Shown here piece after piece: positions 44,734-53,638 of a stretch of DNA of 53,765 bases. The stretch is from Bacillota bacterium (GTDB lineage: Bacteria; Bacillota; Dethiobacteria; DTU022; PWGO01). How positions within the stretch are numbered: the first letter of the stretch is position 1; every line of letters starts with the position of its first letter. A program made the translations under genes and the position numbers. The notes under the pieces were generated by a model, which was not told the DNA's origin, did no database searches, and saw nothing but the letters and a program-made list of their open reading frames with translations. Where the stretch lies: assembly GCA_012518215.1 (NCBI GenBank), contig JAAYSV010000054.1:1-53765 (forward strand), read 5' to 3'.

Positions 44734-46440
44734 TTACAAACTTCCTCTCCAGAATTTCGCATGGCGTGTATTGAGAATATCATCCCTGCCGGCCATGCCC
44801 CTGCGTGCTGTGATAACCCCGTACACCATGTCGTCCATGGCGTTTATCCCGTGTGCATCGGTGTTGATGACAAGCCGGACCCCCCTGGACACCGCTTCCC
44901 TGATGTGTTCATCCTTGAGGTCAAGACGATCAGGGGAACTATTTATCTCCAGTGCTGTATTCGTCCTGATGGCATGATCCAGAACCTGTTCAATATCGAT
45001 CCTGTATGGATCCCTCCTGTTGATCAGCCGGCCGGTAGGATGCCCGATAATATCCACGTAAGGATTTTCCATCGCCGACATTATCCTCCCGGTCAGTTCC
45101 TCCCTGCTCTGCTTGAATCCGCTATGGATGGAAGCGATTACCACATCCAATTCTTTCAGAACCTGATCCGGAAAGTCGAGTGTCCCGTCCCCCAGAATGT
45201 CAACCTCGATCCCCGTAAAAATATGCAAACCGTTGACTATGCCACGAAGTTCCTCTATGTAAGACACCTGCTCCCGGAGCTTTTCCTCTGTCAAACCGCC
45301 GGCTATCTTCAAGGATCGGGAATGATCGGTGATGGCCACATATTCATATCCCTTTCTGATGGCACGCTCGACCAGTTCAGGAATGGTGTTGCGGCCATCG
45401 CTCCAGTCACTGTGCAGGTGGAGATCGCCCTTGATATCTTCGATTTCAACCAATGATGGCAACTCCAGCACATCTGCCTCGAACAGGGAATTGTCTTCGC
45501 GTAACTCCGGAGGTATGAAAGGCATATCCAGAATGCGATATATCTCCTCTTCGGACCTGATAGCCGGATACCCGTTCCCGGGTGAAAACCCCTTTTCATC
45601 CCAATCAAACCCCAGATCACGTGCCCTCTTCTGCAGGTACCGGATGTGCTCTCCGGAACCTGTTTCAAGAACAAGGCGGGCAAAGTACCGCTCTGCCGGA
45701 ACATATTTGATGGTCACCGGCACATTGTAAATAGAATTTATCTTTATCTTTCCCCCCACCCGTTCCATCTCCCTGAGCAGGGGATATGGCCTCAATACCT
45801 CTTCCAACCTTTCCGGGGCAAATTGTCCATCGGTACCCAGCAAAATACCAACTTCACTGACACCCTCGTGCCCCCTCCGCGTCTCGCCCGTGGCCGAAAA
45901 GAAAGTAACTCCATCTACCCTCCCGATCCTGGCTTGCAATTCCAGAACCAGGTCCGTGGCCATGTTGAGCAAGATCCTGCTGCCAAATCTCTCTTTCCTT
46001 TCCAGGTGATTCAAAATACTTCTTTCCAGAGAAGCTCCCACACGGGGTATCCTCCCGATATCCCCTCTTTCCGCCGCAGCTTCAAGATCGTCAAAGTTTT
46101 TCACATCCAGGCTTTCCATCAACAATGATATGTTCCTGGGCCCCAGGCCGGACATGCTGAAGAGAGGCAGAAGTTCGACCGGCGCCTCCGCCTCCAGTTC
46201 CGCCAGGTATTTGCTCCCACCATCGATGACGATTTCCTCGATTATCCCGGACAGAGTTTTTCCGATGCCCTTTACTTCCAGTATGCGGCGTTCTGCAACC
46301 AGGTCTTCCACCCTTTCCTCGAGATGGGATATCGTTCTGGCTGCCTGTAGAAACGCCTGAACCTTGTACCGGTTTTCTCCTCTTAAAATCAAAAGCTCCG
46401 CTATATGCTGTAGATAAGCGGCAACTTCCCTGTTCTTCAC
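44734..46440 (-). CDS. polX: Family X DNA polymerase with PHP exonuclease domain
   Basis: A 568-residue PolX. The N-terminal part (about 1-315) has helix-hairpin-helix motifs (LEVKGIGKTLSGII, MSGLGPRNISLL) and the polymerase nucleotidyl-transfer fold. The C-terminal PHP domain (about 335-568) has GDLHLHSDWSDGRNT, AITDHS, EVDIL, IASIHSG and INTDAHG metal ligands. It fills short gaps in base excision repair. In the catalytic palm many PolX proteins carry GS and DxD motifs; here the region reads FFSATGETRRG and VGILLG, so polymerase activity may be altered. Confidence 0.93.
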   Translation of the reverse strand: MKNREVAAYLQHIAELLILRGENRYKVQAFLQAARTISHLEERVEDLVAERRILEVKGIGKTLSGIIEEIVIDGGSKYLAELEAEAPVELLPLFSMSGLGPRNISLLMESLDVKNFDDLEAAAERGDIGRIPRVGASLERSILNHLERKERFGSRILLNMATDLVLELQARIGRVDGVTFFSATGETRRGHEGVSEVGILLGTDGQFAPERLEEVLRPYPLLREMERVGGKIKINSIYNVPVTIKYVPAERYFARLVLETGSGEHIRYLQKRARDLGFDWDEKGFSPGNGYPAIRSEEEIYRILDMPFIPPELREDNSLFEADVLELPSLVEIEDIKGDLHLHSDWSDGRNTIPELVERAIRKGYEYVAITDHSRSLKIAGGLTEEKLREQVSYIEELRGIVNGLHIFTGIEVDILGDGTLDFPDQVLKELDVVIASIHSGFKQSREELTGRIMSAMENPYVDIIGHPTGRLINRRDPYRIDIEQVLDHAIRTNTALEINSSPDRLDLKDEHIREAVSRGVRLVINTDAHGINAMDDMVYGVITARRGMAGRDDILNTRHAKFWRGSL

Positions 46441-46495
46441 GGGTTTAAAACTCCTTGAAAATTATTTGGGGGTCAACGAAAACACTCATGCACCG

Positions 46496-47083
46496 TCATT
46501 TGATGACGACATGATAATGTTCCAGAAAGAAAATCCTTGCTCTCTCGAATAGACCGGGCATGACCTGGTTGATCGCCGTAGCCAATTTCGAACCGGCAAC
46601 AAGATCCCCCAGGTATTCAAGGGGTAACAGGGAGACGACGGCCAGTACGATGAAGACGAAAAGCAATCCCTTCAAGGCACCGATGCCCATGCCGCCCAAC
46701 CTGTTCAACGGCCCGATCAGGGGCACCCGGTTGAATGATTTCATTTTCCTGACGATAATACCGATCAGGATCTGCAGGACGATAAACAGCAGGACAAAAG
46801 AAACCGCACTGACAATGGTGCTCATCCCCGGAATGAAATCGAAACCGGGAATTCCTTCATCAATCACACCCAGCGAGGAATCCTCGATAAAGGCACCCCC
46901 GGAGGAGAGCATATCGGTAAGCAAAATTCCCAGAGGTTTGCTCCCGTACAGTGCCCCCAGGAAAGAAACTGCATATCCGACAACCCCGGCCACCTGTTTC
47001 AACAACCCGTCAAGAAGACCGCTGATCAAATACAGACCCATTACCAGAATAATAATATAATCCAGCGTGTTAACCTTGATCAT
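46496..47083 (-). CDS. cvpA: CvpA family membrane protein
   Basis: A 195-residue protein with four hydrophobic segments (near 8-25, 30-50, 85-108, 130-155) and the loop GPLNRLGGMGIGALKGLL, typical of the CvpA/colicin V production family. Function is uncertain; members affect envelope integrity. The start used is the ATG giving MIKVNTLDYIIILVMG; an ATG six codons upstream has a poorer site. Both starts lie inside the end of zapA, so the genes are coupled. Confidence 0.85.
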   Translation of the reverse strand: MIKVNTLDYIIILVMGLYLISGLLDGLLKQVAGVVGYAVSFLGALYGSKPLGILLTDMLSSGGAFIEDSSLGVIDEGIPGFDFIPGMSTIVSAVSFVLLFIVLQILIGIIVRKMKSFNRVPLIGPLNRLGGMGIGALKGLLFVFIVLAVVSLLPLEYLGDLVAGSKLATAINQVMPGLFERARIFFLEHYHVVIK

Positions 47084-47390
47084 CCCTTTCCAGTTCTTCA
47101 TCCTGAAAGTAATATTTCGCTTGTTCTATCTGCAGTTGTTGCATGAATTCTTTTTTATCAAATTCATCTTTCAGCCTTAACAATTCATCGGCCAGATTGA
47201 TTGAACACAGGGTAGCCAACATATGCTTGCTCATATAAGGATTGTTATCAGCCAGTTTTAACATCATTTCGTTGACGTATTCCGCAACCTTCATGAGATG
47301 CTCGACCGAAGCGGTGCCTCTTATGGTATACTCGTCACCAACGATCTTTATGGTTACCCTTTTTTTCTCCTCTTGAGCCAAGGTGGGCAC
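47070..47390 (-). CDS. zapA: Cell division protein ZapA
   Basis: A 106-residue ZapA. The globular part holds VTIKIVGDEYTIRG and VAEYVNEMM, followed by the helix LATLCSINLADELLRLKDEFDKKE. It bundles FtsZ filaments at mid-cell. The start appears to be GTG after an AAGG site. The pheT-zapA-cvpA-polX-mutS2 order is common in Clostridia and Bacilli. Confidence 0.92.
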   Translation of the reverse strand: MPTLAQEEKKRVTIKIVGDEYTIRGTASVEHLMKVAEYVNEMMLKLADNNPYMSKHMLATLCSINLADELLRLKDEFDKKEFMQQLQIEQAKYYFQDEELERDDQG

Positions 47391-47477
47391 ACCTGCCTTG
47401 AGATAATATTTACAGTATTCGTTAAAACATGAATATATCCTGCAAGCTACAGTAACAGCAATTTCGTTACCTGCCCC

Positions 47478-49904
47478 TCATTCTCTCGGATAAACGCGGA
47501 GTCGCCTCCCCAGCTCTTTCTCGATCCGGGTATGGATCGTGGACACATCTTCATCGGTCAACGTGCGTTCCCTGGATCGGTAAACAATAGAATAGGCCAG
47601 GCTGCGATGTCCCGATGGTATGGGATCACCTTCGTAAACATCGAAAAGCACCACGCTCTCCACTATGCCTTCACCGGTTTCCCTTATACAATCTTCCACC
47701 TCTCGCGCGGCAACCCCGCCGGGAACAACTACTGCCAGATCGCGCAATGAGGCCGGATACCTGGGCAGTGATTCAAAAGTTTTAAACAATCTGGCCCCGC
47801 TGATAAGCGGTTCCAGAAGTATTTCCGCCAACGCCACGTCCTGTTTCAGGCCGAACTTCCGACCGACATCGGGATGAAGTATACCCAGAATGCCCGCTTT
47901 TATATCGCCGATCAATATATCCGCCGCCCTTCCGGGTTGCAGAAACGGAAGCTTGCTCTTCACAAAAGAAAATTCCTTCACGCCGAGGCGGTCAAATATT
48001 GCTTCGATGGCACCCTTGATAAAAAAGAAATCTATTTCTTCATCGGGCGTATTCCAGCTTTTCTCCGAGATCTTTCCCGTGCCCATGATGGCAAGAACGG
48101 GCTCTTCCCCCGGCAGGTCTTTCAAGGGCAATTCATCGGCATTGAAAATCGATCCTATCTCGAAAAATATTGATGATTTTTCCTTGCGGTCACAATTATA
48201 TTTCAATACCTCCAGAAGCCCGGGGATCAATGTCGTCCTCATCACTCCCTGTTCCTCGGTAATGGGGTTGGATATCCGGATGCAATTTCTCCATGGATCT
48301 TCCGCCTCCAGACCCAGCTTGTCAAGGTTATCCGCACTCATGAATGAATAAGTGATCGCTTCATAGAAACCGCATCCCAGCATGGTGTCCTGGATGATAT
48401 GGATAATTCTGTTTTCCGGGGTCTCCCGCCCGGCCATGAGTTTGCCTTCCGGCATTTCGGCAGGGATATTCTCGTAACCGAAATGTCTGGCTATCTCCTC
48501 GACAATGTCTTCCTCGATTTTTACATCTGCCCTTCCAAATGGAACGGTGACCATCCACCGTTTATCGATATCCGGCATCTTTACCGTGAAGCCCAATCCT
48601 TCCAGTATGCCGGCCATCCGTTCCGCGGGAATCCCGATACCCAATATATGCTCCACACGTTCAGGCGATACCTCAACAACATCCTGAACGAATGTGCGGG
48701 GGTAACAATCGGCAATCCCTCCGGTCACTTTCCCCCCGGCCAACTCCGACATCATGCCCGCGGCCCTGTCAAGGGCGCCCACTATCCTTTCCGGGTTCAC
48801 GCCTTTTTCGAAACGCAGGGAGGCCTCGGATATCAAACCAAGGTTACGCGCCGTTTTCCGTGTGGTAATGGGGTCAAAATAGGCCGCCTCCAGCAATACA
48901 TCTTCCGTCTGCAAGGAGATCTCCGTATTTTCTCCGCCCATGACCCCGGCCAGGGCTATGGGTTTATCGCTGTCAGCAATAACCAGTTTGTCCGTATCCA
49001 GTTTTCTTTCCACGCCATCGATCGTTATCAGGGATTCGCCCTCTTCTGCCCGGCGCACGATGATTGTACCGTTATCGACCAGTTGATAATCAAATGCGTG
49101 CAGTGGCTGCCCGTATTCCCACATCACATAATTGGTGACATCCACAATATTGCTGATCGGCCTGATACCGGCTTTAAGCAATCTAACCTGCAACCACAAC
49201 GGCGAAGGCCTGATCTTTATATCACGGATCACCCTGGCCGTATATCGCGGGCAGAGAATTTCATCCTTGATTTCCACCGAAACAATATCTTCAATTCTTT
49301 CATCGCTTTCGGAAGGACGTTCGGAGGGCATCCTGACACGACCCCCAAGCAATGCCGCCAGTTCGTGGGCAACGCCGATAAGTCCAAGACAGTCCGCCCG
49401 GTTGGGGGTAAGATCCAGCACGATTATCCGGTCATCTATCTCCAGATATTCAACCATGTCGGTCCCTGCCGGGACATATTCGTCCATGGTCAGAATCCCA
49501 TCATCTTCCTGAACCAGATCCAACCCCAGTTCTTCTGCCGAACAGAGCATCCCCTCGGAGACGACTCCCTGGAATTCAATTTCTTCGATACGCCTGCCAC
49601 CGGGCAGGGTGCTGCCCGGCAGGGCGAGAAAAACCCGCTGGCCTATCTTTACATTTGGCGCGCCGCAGACAATCTGTCGAGAACTATGTTCACCGGCATT
49701 GACGGAAAGTATGGTTAAATTATCCTTTCCGGGAAATGCTTTTATATTTTCTATTACCCCAGCAACCACGCCCCTTATCCCCGGATTGAAGTCATCAACG
49801 GTCTCTGCCTCCACACCGGCAAGCGTCAGCCTTCTGGCGATCTCCTCGGGGGTAACATTCAGATCATGCAGGTAATCTTTCAGCCACAAATACGGAACTC
49901 TCAT
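47478..49904 (-). CDS. pheT: Phenylalanine--tRNA ligase beta subunit
   Basis: The 808-residue beta subunit of the alpha2-beta2 enzyme. Domains in order: EMAP-like tRNA-binding (about 40-155), B3/B4 editing (about 210-375), B5 (about 405-475), a catalytic-like core (about 490-690) and the C-terminal FDX-ACB anticodon-binding domain (about 715-808, opening FKTFESLPRYPASLRDLAVVV). The editing domain removes mischarged Tyr. It follows pheS by 58 bases. Confidence 0.98.
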   Translation of the reverse strand: MRVPYLWLKDYLHDLNVTPEEIARRLTLAGVEAETVDDFNPGIRGVVAGVIENIKAFPGKDNLTILSVNAGEHSSRQIVCGAPNVKIGQRVFLALPGSTLPGGRRIEEIEFQGVVSEGMLCSAEELGLDLVQEDDGILTMDEYVPAGTDMVEYLEIDDRIIVLDLTPNRADCLGLIGVAHELAALLGGRVRMPSERPSESDERIEDIVSVEIKDEILCPRYTARVIRDIKIRPSPLWLQVRLLKAGIRPISNIVDVTNYVMWEYGQPLHAFDYQLVDNGTIIVRRAEEGESLITIDGVERKLDTDKLVIADSDKPIALAGVMGGENTEISLQTEDVLLEAAYFDPITTRKTARNLGLISEASLRFEKGVNPERIVGALDRAAGMMSELAGGKVTGGIADCYPRTFVQDVVEVSPERVEHILGIGIPAERMAGILEGLGFTVKMPDIDKRWMVTVPFGRADVKIEEDIVEEIARHFGYENIPAEMPEGKLMAGRETPENRIIHIIQDTMLGCGFYEAITYSFMSADNLDKLGLEAEDPWRNCIRISNPITEEQGVMRTTLIPGLLEVLKYNCDRKEKSSIFFEIGSIFNADELPLKDLPGEEPVLAIMGTGKISEKSWNTPDEEIDFFFIKGAIEAIFDRLGVKEFSFVKSKLPFLQPGRAADILIGDIKAGILGILHPDVGRKFGLKQDVALAEILLEPLISGARLFKTFESLPRYPASLRDLAVVVPGGVAAREVEDCIRETGEGIVESVVLFDVYEGDPIPSGHRSLAYSIVYRSRERTLTDEDVSTIHTRIEKELGRRLRVYPRE

Positions 49905-49962
49905 ATCGGCCCTCCTCGTCAGATTCTCTCACCGTTTCGGTAATGCTTGCAACCATCTTGTT

Positions 49963-50991
49963 CTACAACTGTTTGAGCATACGAAGATCATTGACATAGA
50001 ATAAACGGATATCATCGATGCCATATTTCAACATGGCGATACGTTCGATACCCATGCCAAATGCAAAACCTGTTACCTCCCGTGGATTGTATCCGGATAT
50101 TTTCAATACATCGGGATGCACCATTCCCGCGCCGAGCACTTCCAGCCAACCTGATTGGCCACATACCCGGCATCCTTCCCCCCCGCAGATAATACACAGG
50201 ATATCCACCTCCGCACTCGGCTCCGTGAAGGGGAAAAAACTGGGGCGAAGGCGAATCTGCTGCTCCCGGCCGAACATCTCCCGGGCAAAAGCAAGGAGGA
50301 CACCTTTCAAATTGGCAAAAGTTATGCCGCGGTCGACGGCCAGACCTTCCACCTGGTGGAACATCGGCGAATGGCTGATATCATCGTCACGCCGGAAAAC
50401 CTTGCCCGGTGCAATGATCCTGACCGGAATATCCGGCTTCCTTTCTTCCATCACTCTGATCTGTACCGGGGAAGTATGGGTCCGCAGCAATATACTGGAG
50501 GTGATAAAAAAAGAATCTTGCATATCTCGTGCCGGGTGGCCCGGAGGGAAATTCAACGCCTCGAAATTGTAATAATCCGATTCCACTTCAGGCCCCTCGG
50601 CAACCTGAAAACCCATCGATGTAAAAATATCCTTTACCTCTTCCATGATAACCGTTATCGGATGTTTCTTGCCGTTGTTCATGCGATTTCCCGGCAAGGT
50701 GACATCGATCTTCTCCGCTTCCCACCGTTGCTCCCGTTTTATGTTATCGAGTTCCTCGATCTTCTCACCGAACAGCTTTTCCAGCTCACGCCGCAATTCA
50801 TTGGCCTTTTTCCCGATCAAAGGCCTGACCTCTTCCCGTTGGCCCTTCATGGCCCTGAGAATCGCCGTGATTTCACCTTTCTTCCCCAGATATTTTATCT
50901 TCAGTTCCTCGAGAGATTTGATATCCCCCGTTTCCTTTACCGCTTTACGCGCATTGTTTTTGAGTTCTTCGATTTTATCCAGTATAGACAG
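49963..50991 (-). CDS. pheS: Phenylalanine--tRNA ligase alpha subunit, apparent CTG start
   Basis: The catalytic subunit that charges tRNA-Phe. It has an N-terminal coiled coil (about 1-90) and the class II core: [37 protein letters not shown], and the closing [14 protein letters not shown]. The first in-frame ATG would leave only 295 residues and remove half of the coiled coil. Reading upstream the homology continues ([16 protein letters not shown], then [16 protein letters not shown]) to a CTG at 50989-50991, five bases after an AGGAGGGGG site. This gives the usual 342 residues, so a CTG start is proposed. The gene has a 290-base leader with a terminator. Confidence 0.95.
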   Translation of the reverse strand: MSILDKIEELKNNARKAVKETGDIKSLEELKIKYLGKKGEITAILRAMKGQREEVRPLIGKKANELRRELEKLFGEKIEELDNIKREQRWEAEKIDVTLPGNRMNNGKKHPITVIMEEVKDIFTSMGFQVAEGPEVESDYYNFEALNFPPGHPARDMQDSFFITSSILLRTHTSPVQIRVMEERKPDIPVRIIAPGKVFRRDDDISHSPMFHQVEGLAVDRGITFANLKGVLLAFAREMFGREQQIRLRPSFFPFTEPSAEVDILCIICGGEGCRVCGQSGWLEVLGAGMVHPDVLKISGYNPREVTGFAFGMGIERIAMLKYGIDDIRLFYVNDLRMLKQL

Positions 50992-51020
50992 CTTGACCCC
51001 CTCCTGTGAAAATTCCTGTT

Positions 51021-51052
51021 AAAATAAAAAACCTTCGCTCTCGGGGCGAAAG
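51021..51052 (-). terminator. Attenuator-type terminator in the pheS leader
   Basis: A 7-bp stem (51046-51052 with 51032-51038, one G-U pair) with loop CCCGAGA is followed by TTTTTTATTTT. It lies 30 bases before the pheS start and downstream of the leader promoter, so read-through would decide pheST expression, unless the upstream RNA is an independent transcript that ends here. Confidence 0.8.
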
Positions 51053-51282
51053 TTAAACTTGAAAATAATATGACCGCTAACCAATTTTATACCAAGAGGC
51101 TTGTCTAAACCGGAGAAACAGATGACACGAACCGGTTTGTTGACCAGCCATATCCCCTAATGAGCAGCAAGCTTTTTGTACATAAGATAGGCAACGATGG
51201 AACCGGTTCTTTCAAACAATCTCCAGAACAAGTTAGCGCTTAGCAAAGCTAAGCCACTTCCCTTCGGCTTTTAATACTTGCT
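51053..51282 (-). ncRNA. Structured leader or small RNA upstream of pheS (unassigned family)
   Basis: Between promoter and terminator lies a rod-like fold. A 5' hairpin with a 7-bp perfect stem spans 51238-51254. Long-range helices then pair 51232-51238 with 51075-51081, 51227-51231 with 51101-51105, 51220-51226 with 51110-51116, 51201-51209 with 51129-51137 (9 bp, perfect) and 51186-51192 with 51147-51154. A 10/12-base internal bubble separates the third and fourth helices. The T-box AGGGTGGNACCGCG element is absent. A long rod with a central bubble recalls 6S RNA, but a pheST attenuator is equally possible. Confidence 0.55.
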
Positions 51283-51287
51283 TCTGG

Positions 51288-51317
51288 ATTATATCATATC
51301 GGAACAGAGAAAAGCAA
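51288..51317 (-). promoter_or_regulatory. Promoter of the pheS leader RNA
   Basis: On the minus strand TTGCTT (51312-51317) and a perfect TATAAT (51288-51293) are separated by 18 bases. Transcription would start near 51281. Confidence 0.65.
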
Positions 51318-51406
51318 CAGAAAAACAACCTTCCCCTGACGGGATCACACCCACTCTTTTTCAGGATCATGGAAACAACCGTGCAAAACAGCATGTAACA
51401 CCAGTC

Positions 51407-52210
51407 CTACCTGCCCTGACCGGCTCTCTGTCTCCATGCTTCATATATTATAATCCCCGCGGCCACCGAAGCGTTGATGGATTCCATTTCCGGAACCAGA
51501 GGTATTCTAACCATGCTGTCCACGGGATGTGCCGACCTGGAAATCCCCCTGTTCTCGTTACCGATAACGATCAGCGACGGCCGACAAAAATCTTCCTCGA
51601 AATAATACCGTTCCGCGCGGGGATGAGCCCCGATCACGGCAATATCCCGGGCCCTGACCTGCACCCAGAATGCATGGATATCTCCGGTAAAAAGAACCGG
51701 TACATGAAACAAGGCGCCTGCCGTCGAACGCAGCATCTTGGGATTGCTCAACCTCACCGTTCCCGGCGTAAGAAATACAGCATCGAGACCCGCCGCTGCA
51801 GACGACCTGATCATGGTCCCGAGATTGCCGGGATCCTGGACCGTATCAGCAACCAGGCCCAATAGATTGGGCCTGGCGATAATCTTTTCCAGTTCAAACG
51901 TGGGGTAGGAAACAAGAGCCGCCACCCCCTGGGGATTCTCTGTTTGTGCAATCACTTTGAAAATTTTTTTGGATACAGCTATCTTCATGGTATCCGCGGG
52001 AAGACTGTGTAGTAATGACGTCAACATTTCGGGGTTGACTATTTCGGGGGCATAAAAGAATTGTTCAACAAACACACCACTGTTGATGGCCTCCCGGATC
52101 AGGTGAACACCCTCAAGGGGAAGTTCGGCCGCTTCCTTTGGCCCCTTCCCCTCGACAACCTTCATGAAATTTTTGATCAGTGGATTTCGTGCGCTGGCTA
52201 TTTGATTCAA
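51407..52210 (-). CDS. TrmH/SpoU family RNA 2'-O-methyltransferase
   Basis: A 267-residue SPOUT enzyme using SAM to methylate a ribose, probably in 23S rRNA. An N-terminal substrate-binding domain (1-100) is followed by the knot domain with ADTVQDPGNLGTMIRSSAAAG, IVIGNENRGIS and IPLVPEMESINASVAAGI, the three SpoU motifs. The gene lies between rplT and pheS, a common Clostridia position. The exact target nucleotide is unknown. Confidence 0.93.
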   Translation of the reverse strand: MNQIASARNPLIKNFMKVVEGKGPKEAAELPLEGVHLIREAINSGVFVEQFFYAPEIVNPEMLTSLLHSLPADTMKIAVSKKIFKVIAQTENPQGVAALVSYPTFELEKIIARPNLLGLVADTVQDPGNLGTMIRSSAAAGLDAVFLTPGTVRLSNPKMLRSTAGALFHVPVLFTGDIHAFWVQVRARDIAVIGAHPRAERYYFEEDFCRPSLIVIGNENRGISRSAHPVDSMVRIPLVPEMESINASVAAGIIIYEAWRQRAGQGR

Positions 52211-52290
52211 AAATATTCTCCCTGTTCCCTGTTCCCGCCCATATCGACAGGGCGGAATGCATCAGAAGGGGTTCATCATGTATTTCCCTG

Positions 52291-52647
52291 TTATGACAGT
52301 TTTTCTTTGGCCAACTTGACCAACTGGTCAAAACCATCTTTATCCCTTACTGCCAGATCAGCCAGCATCTTGCGGTTGATCTCTATACCCGATTTCTTCA
52401 ATCCATTGATAAATCTGCTATATGACAAACCGTTGCCACGTGCAGCCGCATTGATCCTGGTTATCCACAATTTCCTGAAATCCCTTTTGCGTTGCCGGCG
52501 GTCACGATAAGCATAATGCAAGGATTTCATCACTTGCTGGTTGGCCACCCTGTACAGCTTGCTTTTTGAACCGTAATACCCCTTGGCCAACTTCAGTACC
52601 TTTTTACGCCTTTTCCGGGCCACGTTTCCTCTCTTGACTCGAGACAT
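52291..52647 (-). CDS. rplT: 50S ribosomal protein L20
   Basis: A 118-residue, very basic protein with the L20 signature: [25 protein letters not shown] and [22 protein letters not shown]. It is an assembly protein of the large subunit and, in Bacilli, the repressor of infC-rpmI-rplT. The start is the ATG giving [14 protein letters not shown], ten bases after GGAGG; two codons with start-like triplets upstream are less fitting. Confidence 0.98.
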   Translation of the reverse strand: MSRVKRGNVARKRRKKVLKLAKGYYGSKSKLYRVANQQVMKSLHYAYRDRRQRKRDFRKLWITRINAAARGNGLSYSRFINGLKKSGIEINRKMLADLAVRDKDGFDQLVKLAKEKLS

Positions 52648-52689
52648 AACCATCAAACCTCCTTGATCACAAAACTGTCTGACAATATT

Positions 52690-52884
52690 TTAATAGGGAA
52701 GAAGCTTGTTGAAACGCTTGCGATCAGCCTTGCCAAATGTGGTTGACTGACGCAGGCGGCGTTTCCTCCTCGTTCCCTTTTTTTCCATGATATGGCTGGT
52801 GAAAGCGCGAAACCTTTTGATTTTCCCTTTTCCTGTTCGGGCAAATCTCTTCGCCGCTCCGCGATGAGTTTTCATCTTGGGCAC
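52690..52884 (-). CDS. rpmI: 50S ribosomal protein L35
   Basis: A 64-residue basic protein beginning MPKMKTHRGAAKRF and containing SHIMEKKGTRRKRRLR, the standard L35 sequence. The start is GTG, about ten bases after AAGGGGG. It lies between infC and rplT as in nearly all bacteria. Confidence 0.98.
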   Translation of the reverse strand: MPKMKTHRGAAKRFARTGKGKIKRFRAFTSHIMEKKGTRRKRRLRQSTTFGKADRKRFNKLLPY

Positions 52885-52899
52885 CGTTTCTTACCCCCT

Positions 52900-53400
52900 T
52901 TATTTTGCTTTATTTGGTGCAATGATCATGATCATATTTCGGCCTTCCACGCGCGGTTCTTTTTCCACCGTTCCATATTCAGCTACCTCCGCGGCCAACT
53001 TCCGGCAGAGATCCCTTCCAAATTCCTTGTGGGTGATCTCCCGACCACGAAACATGACCGTTACCTTGACCTTGTTGTTGTTTTTCAAAAAACGGATGGC
53101 ATTCCTTGTCTTGACTTCAAAATCATGTTTGTCGATCCCCGGCCTGAATTTGATTTCTTTGACGACAATTACCTTCGTGTTCTTGCGCGCTTCCTTCTCA
53201 CGCTTGCTCTGTTCGTATTTGTACTTGCCGAAATCCATGATACGACATACAGGTGGTTTTGAATGAGGGGAAACATTCACCAGATCAAGGTTTTTCTGCA
53301 TGGCGATCCTGAGAGCTTCCCCGACATCCATTATTCCCAGCTGCTCTCCATCAACTCCAATCAATCGAACCTCTTTGGCCCTAATCTGTTCATTAACCAA
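52900..53400 (-). CDS. infC: Translation initiation factor IF-3
   Basis: A 166-residue IF-3 with N-domain motif VNEQIRAKEVRLIG, the linker DFGKYKYEQSKREKEARK and the C-domain VKEIKFRPGIDKHDFEVK. It keeps subunits apart and checks the initiator codon. The start is taken as TTG; infC commonly uses a rare start codon for autoregulation. It is preceded by a leader with a terminator and a good promoter. Confidence 0.97.
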   Translation of the reverse strand: MVNEQIRAKEVRLIGVDGEQLGIMDVGEALRIAMQKNLDLVNVSPHSKPPVCRIMDFGKYKYEQSKREKEARKNTKVIVVKEIKFRPGIDKHDFEVKTRNAIRFLKNNNKVKVTVMFRGREITHKEFGRDLCRKLAAEVAEYGTVEKEPRVEGRNMIMIIAPNKAK

Positions 53401-53577
53401 CAGATTCCTGCTAATTACCTCTCACCTCCATGGCATTAAAAATAAATAAGAGCAGTGTCTACCTCTGCTCTTCAAATTTTACCAAACAATCTGGCATCCT
53501 TTACCCTGGCAACTGTGCCGCGACGCACGTCCCAAGGTGAGAAGCAGGGCTTCTACTTTTCAATATGCTCTTTTGGT
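53401..53577 (-). promoter_or_regulatory. infC leader RNA (L20-leader type)
   Basis: About 177 bases lie between the predicted transcript start and infC. A GAAGC-CCT-GCTTC hairpin near 53540-53560 and a downstream terminator are the arrangement of the Firmicutes L20 leader, where L20 binding favours termination. Assignment is by position and architecture; a covariance model was not run. Confidence 0.6.
53436..53472 (-). terminator. Attenuator terminator in the infC leader
   Basis: An 8-bp perfect stem AAGAGCAG/CTGCTCTT (53465-53472 with 53448-53455), loop of nine bases, is followed on the minus strand by ATTTATTTTT. It lies about 35 bases before the infC start. Confidence 0.8.
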
Positions 53578-53583
53578 AAAGTA

Positions 53584-53612
53584 ATCTTACCAGATAAGGA
53601 CTTTGTTGTCAA
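53584..53612 (-). promoter_or_regulatory. Sigma-A promoter of infC-rpmI-rplT
   Basis: TTGACA (53607-53612) and TAAGAT (53584-53589) on the minus strand are 17 bases apart. The -35 box is 26 bases from the edge of the right IS copy. Confidence 0.8.
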
Positions 53613-53638
53613 CACTATCCGCTGCCTCTCATAACCCG

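Noticed and set aside
48399-49718. Plus-strand 439-codon frame
   Set aside because: Antisense to pheT, which has all family domains.
51053-51282. T-box riboswitch in front of pheS
   Set aside because: Position fits, but the highly conserved AGGGTGGNACCGCG antiterminator sequence is not present in the leader.
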